DNA of 64,000 nt from Nocardiopsis suaedae (GCF_027706745.1 NZ_JAQFWP010000027.1:16994-80993), one strand, 5' to 3'; counted from the stretch's first letter, positions 17,108 through 25,638 are shown. Numbers and translations: made by a program. The notes: generated by a model from the sequence alone, not told the origin.

Positions 17108-17628
17108 GCGGCGGCCCCTACCGCGCGGTCGTGGTCACCGCCTCCAACCGCGCCGCCGCCGGGGTCTACCCGGACCGCTCCGGCCCGGTGCTGGCCGAGG
17201 CGCTGCGCGCCGCCGGGTTCGAGGCCGACGGCCCGTGGGTGGTCCGGGACGGCCCACCCGTCGCCGAGGCCCTCCGGCGGGCCCTGGAGGCGGGGTACGA
17301 CGCCGCCCTCACGACCGGCGGCACCGGCCTGACCCCCGGGGACGCGACCCCCGAGGCCACCCGCGGGCTGCTGGTCAGCGAGATCCCCGGCATCCCCGAG
17401 GCGCTGCGCGCCGCCGGACGGGAGAAGGGCGTGCCGTCGGCGATCCTCTCCCGCGGGCTGGCCGGGGTGGCCGAGCGCGAGGGCGACGGCCACCGCATGC
17501 TCGTGGTGAACCTGCCCGGCTCCAGCGGCGGCGTCCGCGATGGCATGGAGGTGCTGTCGCCCGTGCTGGCCCACGCCATCGACCAGATGCGCGGCGGCGA
17601 CCACCCCCGGCCCGCGGGCGGCGCGTGA
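17104..17628 (+). CDS. Molybdenum cofactor adenylyltransferase-like protein (MogA/MoaB)
   Basis: This 174-residue single-domain MoCF_biosynth protein has TASNRAAAGVYPDRSGP near the start, TTGGTGLTPGDATPEATR at about residues 65-82, and LPGSSGGVRDGME near 140. It adenylates molybdopterin before metal insertion by MoeA. The GTG start overlaps the moaC stop codon by four bases, so it is translated with moaC. MogA and MoaB cannot be told apart safely by eye. Confidence 0.92.
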   Translation: MSGGPYRAVVVTASNRAAAGVYPDRSGPVLAEALRAAGFEADGPWVVRDGPPVAEALRRALEAGYDAALTTGGTGLTPGDATPEATRGLLVSEIPGIPEALRAAGREKGVPSAILSRGLAGVAEREGDGHRMLVVNLPGSSGGVRDGMEVLSPVLAHAIDQMRGGDHPRPAGGA

Positions 17629-17781
17629 GCGGCGGACCGGCCGCACCGCCCCGCTCCGCGGCCGGAGTGGAATACTGGGACGTGTCGCCCGGGACCGCCC
17701 GGGGGACCTTGGGCCCGGGCGCGGCCGGCGCGGCACCCGGGACGGCAGCGACCCGCGAGGCGCCGGGGAGGACGAGCGACG

Positions 17782-18414
17782 TTGAGTCGGATACGCGGCT
17801 GGCCCGTCACGCTCACCGAGGGCCCTGTCGGGCTGCGGCCGCTGCGCGTGCGGGACGCCCGTGCCCTCCGGGAGACGCGGGTGCGCAACGCCGAGTGGCT
17901 GCGCCCCTGGGAGCCCACCCACCCCGAGATGCCGCTGCAGACCTCGTCCCTGACCCCGTACGTGGCCATGCTCCAGGCGATCCGCCGGGAGGCGCGCCAC
18001 GGCCTGTCCATGCCCTGGGCCGTCACCTATGAGGGCCGTTTCGCCGGGCAGCTGACGGTCAGCGCCATCGTGTGGGGATCGGCGCGGTCGGCGCAGGTGG
18101 GCTACTGGATCGACCGGGAGGTCGCCGGGCGCGGGGTCACCCCGACGGCGGTCGCCCTGGCCGTGGACCACTCCTTCTTCACCGTGGGGCTGCACCGCAT
18201 CGAGGCCAACATCCGCCCGGAGAACCGGGCCAGCCGCAGGGTCGCCGAGAAGCTCGGCTTCCGCGAGGAGGGCGTGCGGCAGCGGCAGCTGCACATCGAC
18301 GGGGCCTGGCGCGACCACATCTGCTACGCGCTGACCGTCGAGGACGTCCCGGGCGGGCTGCTCGCGCGCTGGCGCACCCGCCAGGACGGCAGGACGGCCG
18401 AGGGGCGCTCCTGA
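17782..18414 (+). CDS. GNAT acetyltransferase, RimJ-like
   Basis: This 210-residue GNAT protein resembles RimJ/RimL N-acetyltransferases: LRPLRVRDARALRE at the start, GYWIDREVAGRGVTPTA as the acetyl-CoA loop, and HRIEANIRPENRASRRVAEKLGF. It may acetylate an N-terminus, though the substrate is unproven. The start is an unusual TTG at 17782, supported by GGGGAGGA upstream and by the lack of any in-frame ATG/GTG before the domain. It sits between mog and sepX as in other actinomycetes. Confidence 0.9.
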   Translation: MSRIRGWPVTLTEGPVGLRPLRVRDARALRETRVRNAEWLRPWEPTHPEMPLQTSSLTPYVAMLQAIRREARHGLSMPWAVTYEGRFAGQLTVSAIVWGSARSAQVGYWIDREVAGRGVTPTAVALAVDHSFFTVGLHRIEANIRPENRASRRVAEKLGFREEGVRQRQLHIDGAWRDHICYALTVEDVPGGLLARWRTRQDGRTAEGRS

Positions 18415-18924
18415 GAGTGCCGCGCCGCGGCACCGGGACGGACCGGACGATCCGGGCGTGGATGCGCGGGGAGCCGAATGTGCCCGCGCTGTGCGACCAT
18501 GGCGGCGCCGCGCGTAGCCGGGGTGTCGAGGGCCGGTCCCGGCCGCCTCGCCGAAGCCCTGTCGGAGGCGGGCCGGGCGCGGGATAATCTCCGGAACCGG
18601 CGCGGGGCGCCGGTGGCGCGGCGGACGCCGCGCCCGCTTTCGTTTCTCCTCGCGGAGGAGGTGGCCGAGGAAGAGGAAGACTGCAATCTCACGACACTCC
18701 GGTCCGAATATTGCGCATTTACGGACACTCGGTCGTACCGTGCGGAACGTAGACGCATCAACGATGTCGGTAACACGTACATACGGCGCATGGGGGACGG
18801 CGCATGGAACGCTGAGCCGCGCAGTCGGCTGCGGGGCCGTGGTGCCGGATCCCGGCCGTAGGCGGGGACCGGTGTCGCCGGGGCGTCTGGGAGTGTCCGG
18901 TGGCCGGCGGTGCGAGGAGGGGCG
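18415..18924. other. Long leader region upstream of sepX/glpR
   Basis: These 510 bp hold no credible gene; a 127-codon open frame in the region has no domain-like character. Bases 18655-18790 are clearly AT-richer than the flanks (CCGAATATTGCGCATTTACGG and neighbours), which marks the probable sepX promoter and leader. The gene's ribosome site is GGAGGGG at 18916. Confidence 0.5.
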
Positions 18925-19626
18925 ATGAACAGTTCTGCCCTGTACCTCGCCATTGTCGTCGTCTGGCTGATCGTCCTGGTCCCCATGCTGATGCGGCGCG
19001 ACGGCGCCGAACCCGAGCCGGGCGCCGAGCCCGACGCCGACCGTGAGGCGGACCGCGGCGCCGAGGACCGCGTGGAGGACGAGGAGGAGCGCGGCCCCGC
19101 CGAGGAGGCCGACGACGACCCCGACCGCACCCGCATCCTCTCCTACGACGAGTACCTCCCGGGACCGCGCGACGGGGCCGCCGAGTCCTGGGCCCCCCGG
19201 GAGGAGCCCGAGCCCGCACCCGTGGAGGAGCGCCGCCGGGCCCCGGCCCGCCGCGCCGCCGCCCCCCGGGTCCGGCAGACCCGTGCGCGGGTGATCGCCC
19301 GTCGCCGCCGCCGCACGCTCGCGCTGTGCACCCTGCTGGCCGCGACCGCGGCCGCCGTCGGGATGGGGCTGGGCCCGTGGTGGGTGCTGGCCCCGCCGGT
19401 GCTGCTGCTCACCGGGCACCTGGCGCTGCTGCGCGAGGCGGCGAAGGCCGACGCCGAGCGCCGCGCCGCCGCCGAGGGCCTCCGGCGCCGCCGGGCGGCG
19501 GCGCGGCGGCGGGCGGAGGCGGTGCGCGCCGCCCGCACGGCCGAGGTCATCGACATGCCCGCGCCCCGGGACCAGGAGGTCTACGACCAGTACGCCGACG
19601 CCCACCAGCGCGCCGTCGGCGACTGA
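18925..19626 (+). CDS. Divisome membrane protein SepX/GlpR
   Basis: This 233-residue protein matches the layout of the family called SepX in Streptomyces and GlpR in Corynebacterium. It has an N-terminal membrane helix right at the start (MNSSALYLAIVVVWLIVLVP), an acidic disordered segment, and the RTRILSYDEYL motif at about 72. An Arg-rich stretch precedes two further hydrophobic segments at about 133-175, and the C-terminus is VYDQYADAHQRAVGD. Family members localise to the divisome and bind the gephyrin-like MoeA homologue Glp, which fits the moeA gene upstream. ATG 18925 follows GAGGAGGGG. Confidence 0.88.
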   Translation: MNSSALYLAIVVVWLIVLVPMLMRRDGAEPEPGAEPDADREADRGAEDRVEDEEERGPAEEADDDPDRTRILSYDEYLPGPRDGAAESWAPREEPEPAPVEERRRAPARRAAAPRVRQTRARVIARRRRRTLALCTLLAATAAAVGMGLGPWWVLAPPVLLLTGHLALLREAAKADAERRAAAEGLRRRRAAARRRAEAVRAARTAEVIDMPAPRDQEVYDQYADAHQRAVGD

Positions 19627-19695
19627 GGCCCCTGCACCCCGGGGAAAGTCGTTCAGAGCACCCGTGCGGAGCTGCTAGGCTGGGGAACGTCTTGA

Positions 19696-19771
<76 letters not shown>

Positions 19772-19841
19772 CCAAGGGTCTTGCTGGGACACGTGCCTGA
19801 ATGAAGGCCGCGAAGTAGGACCGTTGCGCTTGACAGCGTGC

Positions 19842-19873
19842 AAGGACCACCCGCGTTGCGGGTGGTCCTTTCG
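19842..19873 (+). terminator. Intrinsic terminator downstream of tRNA-Ala
   Basis: A 13-bp perfect stem (AAGGACCACCCGC paired with GCGGGTGGTCCTT) with a GTT loop is followed by TTC. The AAGG/CCTT base makes it a plausible intrinsic terminator for the tRNA transcript. Confidence 0.85.
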
Positions 19874-20080
19874 TCTGTGTCCATCTTCTGAGGCTTCCCC
19901 GTGCTGGGAGGCGTCTGCTTCGAACTCGGCCGGCGGGGCCAGGCCCCTGTGCCGCGCAGCGGTGAACGTGCGGACGGGAAAGGTGCGCACGCCTCGGATA
20001 TAGCTGTAGCGACAGTTGATTATGAACCGCGTTGTCGGTGGACTACGGGCTCTAACTGCGCATATGGGCTTCATCTCTTC

Positions 20081-20098
20081 TATATTTTACTGTACAGT
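20081..20098 (+). promoter_or_regulatory. MarR promoter -10 box and palindromic operator
   Basis: A TATATT hexamer at 20081-20086, rare in this GC-rich window, is followed by a perfect 10-bp palindrome ACTGTACAGT at 20089-20098. The palindrome ends eight bases before the MarR start codon, in the right place for autorepression. No convincing -35 box could be matched. Confidence 0.55.
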
Positions 20099-20105
20099 CA
20101 GGTTT

Positions 20106-20591
20106 ATGAAGGGCGATGCGGGGCTCATCGACAACGAGGCGGTCGTCCTGTACGGCGACGTCCTGCGCCTGACGGACGCGGTCGGCGGACGGGCCGAACG
20201 GCTCATCCGGGAGGCTTCCGGGCTCACCGGATCCGAGTTCGAGGCCCTGCTGCGGCTCGCCCGGCATCCGGAAGGCCGCACCACCAGCGCCCGTCTCGCC
20301 GAGGACCTCTCCTTCACCTCCGGCGGCCTGACGCGGCTGATCACCCGCATGGAAGAAGCCGGGCTGCTCATCCGGCACCCCCACCCCGACGACCGCCGGG
20401 CCGTGCTGCTGGAACCGACCGCACACGGCCGGGACCTGCTGCGGCGAGCGCTGGAAGCGCACGTGCCCCAGATCACCGCGGACCTGTTCGACCCGCTCAC
20501 CCCGGTCGAGCGGCTGATCCTGCGGGAACTGGTCACGAAACTGCTGACCCGCTCCTCCCGCGGTCCGGTGAAGGACCGGACACAGCCCTAA
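20106..20591 (+). CDS. MarR-family transcriptional regulator
   Basis: This 161-residue winged-helix protein has MarR features: EFEALLRLARHPEGR, the recognition region TSARLAEDLSFTSGGLTRLITRMEEAGLL, and the wing DDRRAVLLEPTAHG. I chose ATG 20106 because it follows the palindrome and matches family length; an upstream frame to 20016 would code through the promoter. The decarboxylase gene begins 21 bp downstream, so the two form an operon, with the regulator probably sensing a compound related to that enzyme. Confidence 0.88.
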   Translation: MKGDAGLIDNEAVVLYGDVLRLTDAVGGRAERLIREASGLTGSEFEALLRLARHPEGRTTSARLAEDLSFTSGGLTRLITRMEEAGLLIRHPHPDDRRAVLLEPTAHGRDLLRRALEAHVPQITADLFDPLTPVERLILRELVTKLLTRSSRGPVKDRTQP

Positions 20592-20612
20592 CCTCGGAGC
20601 GCAGGACATCAC

Positions 20613-22028
20613 ATGAACGAGCTTCCCCACCCCGCACCGCTGGCGACCGGACCGGCCGCGGCAGAACAACTCGGCGGGTACCTCTCGACGGCCGTGCGGG
20701 AGATGTCCCGCTGGATGGCCGAGTTCGGACCCTACCGCCCCCACGCCTCGCTCCAGGTCGACGAGACGTCCTTCCGGGCGGCCCTCGACGACCTGCTGGG
20801 GCGGCTGCGGGACAACTACCCGTTCTTCCACCCCCGCTACGCGGGACAAATGCTCAAACCGCCGCACCCGGCCGCCGTGATCGGGTACGTCGCCGCGATG
20901 ACGGTCAACCCGAACAACCACGCGCTCGACGGCGGACCGGCGACCGCGCGGATGGAGCGGGAGGCGGTGGCCCAGCTGGCCACCATGTTCGGCTACGACG
21001 ATCACCTCGGGCACCTGACGAGCAGCGGCACCATCGCCAACCTCGAAGCGCTGTTCGTCGCGCGGGAATCGCATCCGGGCAAGGGGATCGCGTTCAGCGC
21101 CGACGCCCACTACACCCACGGGCGGATGTGCCACCTCCTCGGCGTCCCCGCACATCCCGTCGCCACCGACGACCGCGGCCGCATCGACCTGGACGCCCTC
21201 GAGGAGGTGCTGCGGACCGGGACGATCGGCACGGTCGTGCTGACGACCGGAACCACCGGACTCGGCGCGGTCGACCCGGTTCACGAGGCGCTTGCGCTGT
21301 GCTCGCGATACGGGACCCGCATCCATGTGGACGCCGCATACGGCGGCTTCTTCCGCCTGATCGCGGACGACACCGCCGAAGGGGTGGCGTCGGCGCCGTT
21401 CACCGCGATCGCCGACTGTGACTCCGTGGTCGTCGACCCGCACAAGCACGGCCTCCAACCCTATGGCTGCGGCGCCGTGCTCTTCAAAGACCCCGATGTG
21501 ATGCGGTTCTACCGGCACGACTCGCCCTACACCTACTTCACCTCCGACCAGCTGCACCTGGGTGAGATCTCGCTGGAATGCTCCCGGTCCGGGGCGGCGG
21601 CCGCGGCGCTGTGGTTGACCTTCCAGGTTCTGCCGCCCACGCCCGAGGCGCTCGGCGCGGTACTGCGCCCCGGGCGCCGCGCGGCCCTGCGCTGGGCATC
21701 GCTGCTGGGCGAGTCCGCCGAGTACGCCCTCTACCAGGAACCCGAACTCGACATCGTCACCTACCTGCCGCGGCGCAGGCGGCTGTCCGAGGTCGACCGG
21801 GTGTCCGCGCACGTGCTCGAAACGGGGATGGCGCTGCCGCCCGACGAAGCCGTCTTCGTCGCGACCTACGACGTCAGCGCAGCGGAGCTCGCCGGCCGCG
21901 GCCATCCGGTGACCGCTGACGCGGATCGAGGGCGCATCCTGCGCAGCGTCCTGATGAAGCCGGAGAGCGAGGCCCACGTCTCCCTGTTGCTGCCCCGGCT
22001 CGAGAAGCTCGCAGCGGCAGCACACTGA
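20613..22028 (+). CDS. Group II pyridoxal-phosphate-dependent decarboxylase
   Basis: This 471-residue fold-type I PLP enzyme belongs to the group II amino-acid decarboxylases (glutamate, aspartate, tyrosine and aromatic L-amino-acid decarboxylases). Visible are PFFHPRYAGQMLKPPHP near the start, LTSSGTIANLEAL for phosphate binding, HVDAAYGGF with the pyridine-ring Asp, and the PLP lysine in VVDPHKHG at about residue 278. The substrate cannot be fixed by eye. It is encoded directly after the MarR gene with spacing suited to an operon. Confidence 0.87.
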   Translation: MNELPHPAPLATGPAAAEQLGGYLSTAVREMSRWMAEFGPYRPHASLQVDETSFRAALDDLLGRLRDNYPFFHPRYAGQMLKPPHPAAVIGYVAAMTVNPNNHALDGGPATARMEREAVAQLATMFGYDDHLGHLTSSGTIANLEALFVARESHPGKGIAFSADAHYTHGRMCHLLGVPAHPVATDDRGRIDLDALEEVLRTGTIGTVVLTTGTTGLGAVDPVHEALALCSRYGTRIHVDAAYGGFFRLIADDTAEGVASAPFTAIADCDSVVVDPHKHGLQPYGCGAVLFKDPDVMRFYRHDSPYTYFTSDQLHLGEISLECSRSGAAAAALWLTFQVLPPTPEALGAVLRPGRRAALRWASLLGESAEYALYQEPELDIVTYLPRRRRLSEVDRVSAHVLETGMALPPDEAVFVATYDVSAAELAGRGHPVTADADRGRILRSVLMKPESEAHVSLLLPRLEKLAAAAH

Positions 22029-22555
22029 GACCGGCGGTCTCCAGGACGCGAAGCCCGGTTCCCGGTTCTCCGGGGCCGGGCTCTCGCCGCTTCCGGGGTC
22101 CGTCCCGCGGCGGCCGGGGGCCCAGAAGAGCCATCTTTCCCGGAGACCGCCCCACCTTAACGCGCCCGATGCGGTACGTTCGGGCCATGCGCTGAATTTA
22201 CCCCGAGAAGCAGGGGAATTCACCGTCCGCAGGGCCGCGGAACCGGTCGACGAAAGTCCCGGAGCCGTGGGGACCGGCGGTCCGCGCGCGATCGCGGGAC
22301 GGCGAGGGGGATTCTTCCGCGTCCGGCGGGCCCGCGTCCGCGCGAAGCACTGTTCCTGCCGGTCACAGGCGTGACCGAGGGGTGATCCCGCGCCCTGGCC
22401 CGACCGGGCGCCAATGATGGTGCGGACTTTTTACCACATGGTCAGAAAAAGGGCTTGGATCGACATTAATATGTGCATCTGGGTCTTGTGCGCACTGTGA
22501 CCGTTAGGTCATCTTATTCACGGGGATGGACGACGAAACGAGTGAAAGGTGCGTT
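22029..22555. other. Intergenic region with terminator and AT-rich promoter
   Basis: These 527 bp contain a hairpin terminator at 22052-22082 and no credible gene. Bases 22410-22530 are AT-rich (ACTTTTTACC, GACATTAATATGTGC, TAGGTCATCTTATTCACGG) and probably hold the promoter of the small secreted protein that follows. Confidence 0.5.
22052..22082 (+). terminator. Terminator after the PLP decarboxylase
   Basis: A compound hairpin has outer stem AGCCCGG/CCGGGCT and inner stem CCCGG/CCGGG around a TTCT loop, 24 bp beyond the decarboxylase stop codon. Confidence 0.7.
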
Positions 22556-22774
22556 GTGCTCAAGAGGATCTGCGTGATCGCGGCCATAGCCGGAGCCGCC
22601 GTCACGGGCGCCTCGCTCCCCGCATCCGCGGAGCAGGCCGCCTCCCCGGAGGCCGGCGCCGCCTGGCGGGCCGCCGGGTGGAGCTGGTGGGCCGGGTGGA
22701 GCTGGTGGACCACCGACACCATCGGTGAGGTCTCCATCGACTTCGTCGAGAAGCTCTTCCCGGAAGGGGAGTGA
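22556..22774 (+). CDS. Small secreted protein with a duplicated Trp-rich motif
   Basis: This 72-residue protein has a Sec signal peptide of about 24 residues (VLKRICVIAAIAGAAVTGA, cleavage ASA-EQ). The mature part is only about 48 residues. Its centre is a tandem repeat, AGWSWW-AGWSWW, encoded by a perfect 18-bp DNA duplication at 22673-22708. A short acidic tail follows (VSIDFVEKLFPEGE). GTG 22556 follows GAAAGG; an upstream ATG at 22526 would place charged residues before the signal. I recognise no family. The aromatic repeat suggests a membrane, wall or aggregation interface, but that is only inference. Confidence 0.68.
   Translation: MLKRICVIAAIAGAAVTGASLPASAEQAASPEAGAAWRAAGWSWWAGWSWWTTDTIGEVSIDFVEKLFPEGE
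22673..22708 (+). repeat. Perfect 18-bp tandem duplication inside the micropeptide gene
   Basis: Two adjacent identical 18-bp units (GCCGGGTGGAGCTGGTGG) encode the AGWSWW repeat in frame. The lack of any silent difference suggests a recent duplication. Confidence 0.9.
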
Positions 22775-22858
22775 CCCGGACGGCGGCGGGGTAGGCGGCG
22801 GCGCACGCGCACGACCGACCGGCGGAGGCCGTGACGGGCGCCATGCCCCCCGCGCTGA

Positions 22859-22889
22859 GAGCCCGGCCCGGAACCTGCGGGCCGGGCTC
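22859..22889 (+). terminator. Hairpin after the small secreted protein gene
   Basis: An 11-bp perfect stem (GAGCCCGGCCC/GGGCCGGGCTC) with a 9-base loop lies about 85 bp past the stop codon. There is no U-tract, so confidence as a terminator is moderate. Confidence 0.6.
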
Positions 22890-23012
22890 GGCCGTGTCCG
22901 GGGCCCCGAACGAACGGGCGCACCCCCGTCCCGCCGCCCGGTTGCCCCGCCCCCGCCGGGGGTAGGGAGCAGGCGAGGACCCCCGCGCCCCGCGTGAGCG
23001 AGGAAGGCACCA

Positions 23013-23579
23013 GTGACCGATCGCCCCCACCCCGCGGGCGGTGCGGACCGCCCCGACCGCCCCCAGTACCCGGGCGGGACCGAGTACCCCGAGGCCGAGA
23101 CCCTGCCGGGCGGCTACCACCTTCCCGAGCAGGGGGCGCCCCGGTGGCGGCCGGCGCCGGAGCCGGCCGACGCGGGCGCCGACGAGGAGGCCGTGGCCGG
23201 GACCCCGTTCCGGCGCAGCACCCCCGCGCGCCGCAAGCGCATCCCCGAGCTCCGCGGCGGCGGCCTTGCGCGCCTCATCGCGGTGACGGTGTTCTTCGTG
23301 ATGGCCACCGGGAGCGCGGCCGACTACATCGACCCCTCCACCCGCGCCTTCTGGCACCTGCTGTTCTGGGCCGGCATCGGGACGGCGGCGGTGGTGTCCT
23401 TCGCCCGCGAGCGGCGCAACGGATGGGAGCCGGGGCCGCGGTGGGTGTGGCCCGCGGCGGCGCTCGGCGGGACGCTCCTGGCCGAGCTGCTGATCGTGCT
23501 CTTCGGGTCCCCGGTGATCCTGGTCGCCTCGGCGGTGGTCGGCGCCCTGTTCCTGTTCATCGTCATGCTGTTCGGCTGA
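23013..23579 (+). CDS. Multi-span membrane protein of unknown function
   Basis: This 188-residue protein has a Pro/Gly/Glu-rich cytoplasmic N-terminus of about 75 residues. Four predicted membrane helices follow: LARLIAVTVFFVMATGSA, FWHLLFWAGIGTAAVVSF, WVWPAAALGGTLLAELLIVLF and VILVASAVVGALFLFIVML. I recognise no family. GTG 23013 follows GAGGAAGG. It converges with tatB 40 bp away. Confidence 0.7.
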   Translation: MTDRPHPAGGADRPDRPQYPGGTEYPEAETLPGGYHLPEQGAPRWRPAPEPADAGADEEAVAGTPFRRSTPARRKRIPELRGGGLARLIAVTVFFVMATGSAADYIDPSTRAFWHLLFWAGIGTAAVVSFARERRNGWEPGPRWVWPAAALGGTLLAELLIVLFGSPVILVASAVVGALFLFIVMLFG

Positions 23580-23619
23580 CGCCCCCCGGGGTGCGGGGCG
23601 CGGCGCGGAGGTTTCGCCG

Positions 23620-23937
23620 TCAGGTCGCCTCGTCGTCGAACGGCGGGCGCCGTCCGTTCAGCTGCGAGACCGGGCGCTGCGCCGCCTCGTCCTCGTCCTC
23701 GGCCTCCCAGAAGTGCTTCTGCACGAAGCGCTTGGGGTTGAGGTCCTCCACGTCGAAGTCCTTGAACTCCGGTCCGAGCCCGTCGCGGATGTCGCTCTTG
23801 GCGCTGTCGGCCATCCGCCGCAGCTGCCTGAGCACCGATCCGACCTGCTTGGCGGCCTTGGGGAGCTGGTCGGGACCGAAGACCAGGACCGCGAGCAGGC
23901 CGAGAACGAGGAACTCCCCCATCCCGATGTTGAACAT
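23620..23937 (-). CDS. tatB: Sec-independent protein translocase subunit TatB
   Basis: This 105-residue protein has the TatA/B signature: a short N-terminal helix (MFNIGMGEFLVLGLLAVLVFG), the hinge GPDQLPKAA and an amphipathic helix (GSVLRQLRRMADSAKSDI). A charged tail follows (FKDFDVEDLNPKRFVQKHF), which in actinomycetes marks TatB rather than TatA. With TatC it recognises twin-arginine signal peptides. ATG 23937 is favoured over 23943 because GGAAGG is then spaced correctly. No tatC or sec gene is adjacent, as is normal in actinomycetes. Confidence 0.88.
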   Translation of the reverse strand: MFNIGMGEFLVLGLLAVLVFGPDQLPKAAKQVGSVLRQLRRMADSAKSDIRDGLGPEFKDFDVEDLNPKRFVQKHFWEAEDEDEAAQRPVSQLNGRRPPFDDEAT

Positions 23938-24183
23938 GCCCATCCTTCCGTCGGCCCCCCGGCCCACCTGCCGGTACCCCATGCAGGTTAGCCGCTCCGG
24001 AACCGGACCGGCACAGCGCACCCCCGGGCCGGGACCGCGCCCGACCCGTCACGGCCGGTCCGGAAACGTCCTTATGGTCCCCCTTGTCCGCCGCCCTCCT
24101 GCTCCGCCCCGCATCCGGGGGTTAAGGTGGGGTCCCGTTCGGGGAGGCCGCACGCGGGTGCTTCGGGGCGGGGGAGGGGACAG

Positions 24184-25086
24184 GTGGGCGAGCCGACGCT
24201 GCGCGGACGCGCGGTGGAGACCGTGGACGCCGGATGGTTCCGCAACACGGTGATCGTTCTCATCCTCCTCAACGCCGTCACCCTGGGGCTGGAGACCTAC
24301 GAGGGGCTCCTGCGCGCTTGGGGCCCCGCCTTCCGGCTGGCCGAGACGACCTTCGTCGGCCTGTTCGCCGCCGAGCTGCTGCTCAAGATGTACGCCCGGG
24401 GCAGGGCCTTCTTCCGCGACCCGTGGAACTGGTTCGACCTGGCCGTGGTGGGCGTGGCGCTGGTGCCGGCCTCGGCCGGGTTCTCGGTGCTGCGCCTGCT
24501 GCGGATCCTGCGCATCCTCCGCCTGATCAGCGTGGTCCCGCAGATGCGCCAGATCGTGAGCGCGCTCTTCCGCGCGGTGCCGGGGATGGGCACGGTGATC
24601 GGCCTGCTGCTGATCATCGTCTACACCTCGGCGGTGCTGGGGGAGAAGCTGTTCGGCGACACCGCTCCCGCCTACTTCGGCGACCTGGGCACCTCGCTGT
24701 TCACCCTGTTCATGGTGATGACCACCGAGGACTGGCCGGACGTCGCCGAGGCGGTGATGGCCGTGCACCCGGCGGCCTGGGTGTTCTTCGTCTGCTACCT
24801 GGTGGCGACCACCTTCATCATCCTCAACCTGGTGATCGGCGTGATCGTGACCGCGCTGGAGCAGGAGGTCAACGCCGAGCGCTGGCGGGAGGACCAGGAG
24901 CTGGAGCAGGAGCAGCACGACGCGGTGATGGTCCGCCTGGACGCGCTCACCGAGCAGGTGGCGCTGCTGCGGGCGCAGGTCGGCGAATCGGCGGCGCCGC
25001 AGGGGGAGCAGGGCGCGGGCATGCGAAAGCCCTCCGCCCGGAGACCGGGCGAAGGGCCGAGTTCAGGAGCGTTCGGGAGCGCTTAG
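24184..25086 (+). CDS. Voltage-gated cation channel (NavBac-type) with Asp-rich filter
   Basis: This 300-residue single-repeat six-helix channel has S4 arginines at every third position (R104, R107, R110, R113). Its pore segment contains the filter TTEDWPD at residues 180-186. A C-terminal coiled coil follows ([19 protein letters not shown] to [17 protein letters not shown]), which assembles the tetramer. Known bacterial sodium channels have TLESW-type filters; here Asp replaces the Ser and the distal residue, as in engineered calcium-selective variants. GTG 24184 follows GGAGGGGA. The stop codon overlaps that of the convergent cspA gene. Confidence 0.88.
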   Translation: MGEPTLRGRAVETVDAGWFRNTVIVLILLNAVTLGLETYEGLLRAWGPAFRLAETTFVGLFAAELLLKMYARGRAFFRDPWNWFDLAVVGVALVPASAGFSVLRLLRILRILRLISVVPQMRQIVSALFRAVPGMGTVIGLLLIIVYTSAVLGEKLFGDTAPAYFGDLGTSLFTLFMVMTTEDWPDVAEAVMAVHPAAWVFFVCYLVATTFIILNLVIGVIVTALEQEVNAERWREDQELEQEQHDAVMVRLDALTEQVALLRAQVGESAAPQGEQGAGMRKPSARRPGEGPSSGAFGSA

Positions 25087-25286
25087 AGCGACCGCACGTT
25101 GGAGGCCTGCGGCCCCTTCGGCCCCTGGGTGATCTCGAACTCGACCGACTGGTTCTCTTCCAGGTTCCGGAAGCCGGTACCCGCGATCGCCGAGTAGTGC
25201 ACGAACACGTCCGGGCCGCCGCCCTCGACGGCGATGAACCCGAAACCCTTCTCAGAGTTGAACCACTTCACGGTGCCCTGAGCCAT
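25083..25286 (-). CDS. Cold-shock protein, CspA family
   Basis: This 67-residue single OB-fold protein carries both RNA-binding motifs: KGFGFIA (RNP1) and VFVHYSAI (RNP2). It acts as an RNA chaperone. ATG 25286 follows GGGAG. The 5' leader (minus strand) can fold a hairpin at 25312-25335 (CGGGACC/GGTCCCG), as is common in regulated csp leaders. Its stop codon overlaps the channel stop codon on the other strand. Confidence 0.95.
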   Translation of the reverse strand: MAQGTVKWFNSEKGFGFIAVEGGGPDVFVHYSAIAGTGFRNLEENQSVEFEITQGPKGPQASNVRSL

Positions 25287-25638
25287 TTGCTCTCCCTTTG
25301 GGGACTACTTTCGGGACCGCACCCTGCTGGTCCCGGGTTGCTGGGCGCCCGCCCCCGGGGAGTCTCCTGCCCAAACGACCGGCGCCCGCGCGAAGTTCCG
25401 CGAGGCGCCTAAGCTACCGTGGAAACCGCAACCGCAACCGGGACCAGACACTACCAGTCGCCCCCCGGGTTGCCGAGACCTTTCCGTGTGAAAATCCCGA
25501 GGCGCGAAATGGAATTTTCGCCGTTCGCCGGACGTTGATTTCTCTCCTGTCGCGCGGTCTCCCGCCGTTCACACGGCGGCGCCCCCGCCGCCCCGGACCG
25601 GGGCGGCGGGGGCGCCGTGCACGGCCGCCGCGGGGCGC
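25287..25638. other. cspA leader/promoter region and Pmt terminator
   Basis: These 352 bp contain the cspA 5' leader with its hairpin (25312-25335), short GCAACC direct repeats near 25430, and an AT-richer stretch near 25490-25545. The pmt terminator lies at 25577-25617. No gene is supportable. Confidence 0.5.
25577..25617 (-). terminator. Strong terminator downstream of the O-mannosyltransferase gene
   Basis: An 18-bp all-GC perfect stem (left arm 25577-25594, right arm 25600-25617) with a 5-base GGACC loop lies just past the leftward gene's stop codon. Confidence 0.85.

Noticed and set aside
18478..18861. 127-codon frame upstream of sepX
   Set aside because: It has no ribosome site or recognisable domain, its composition changes midway, and it overlaps the probable promoter.
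15043..19605. A 1520-codon open frame on the minus strand opposite galU-moeA-moaC-mog-rimJ-sepX
   Set aside because: It is a by-product of third-position GC bias; the plus strand carries six recognisable families with ribosome sites across the same bases.
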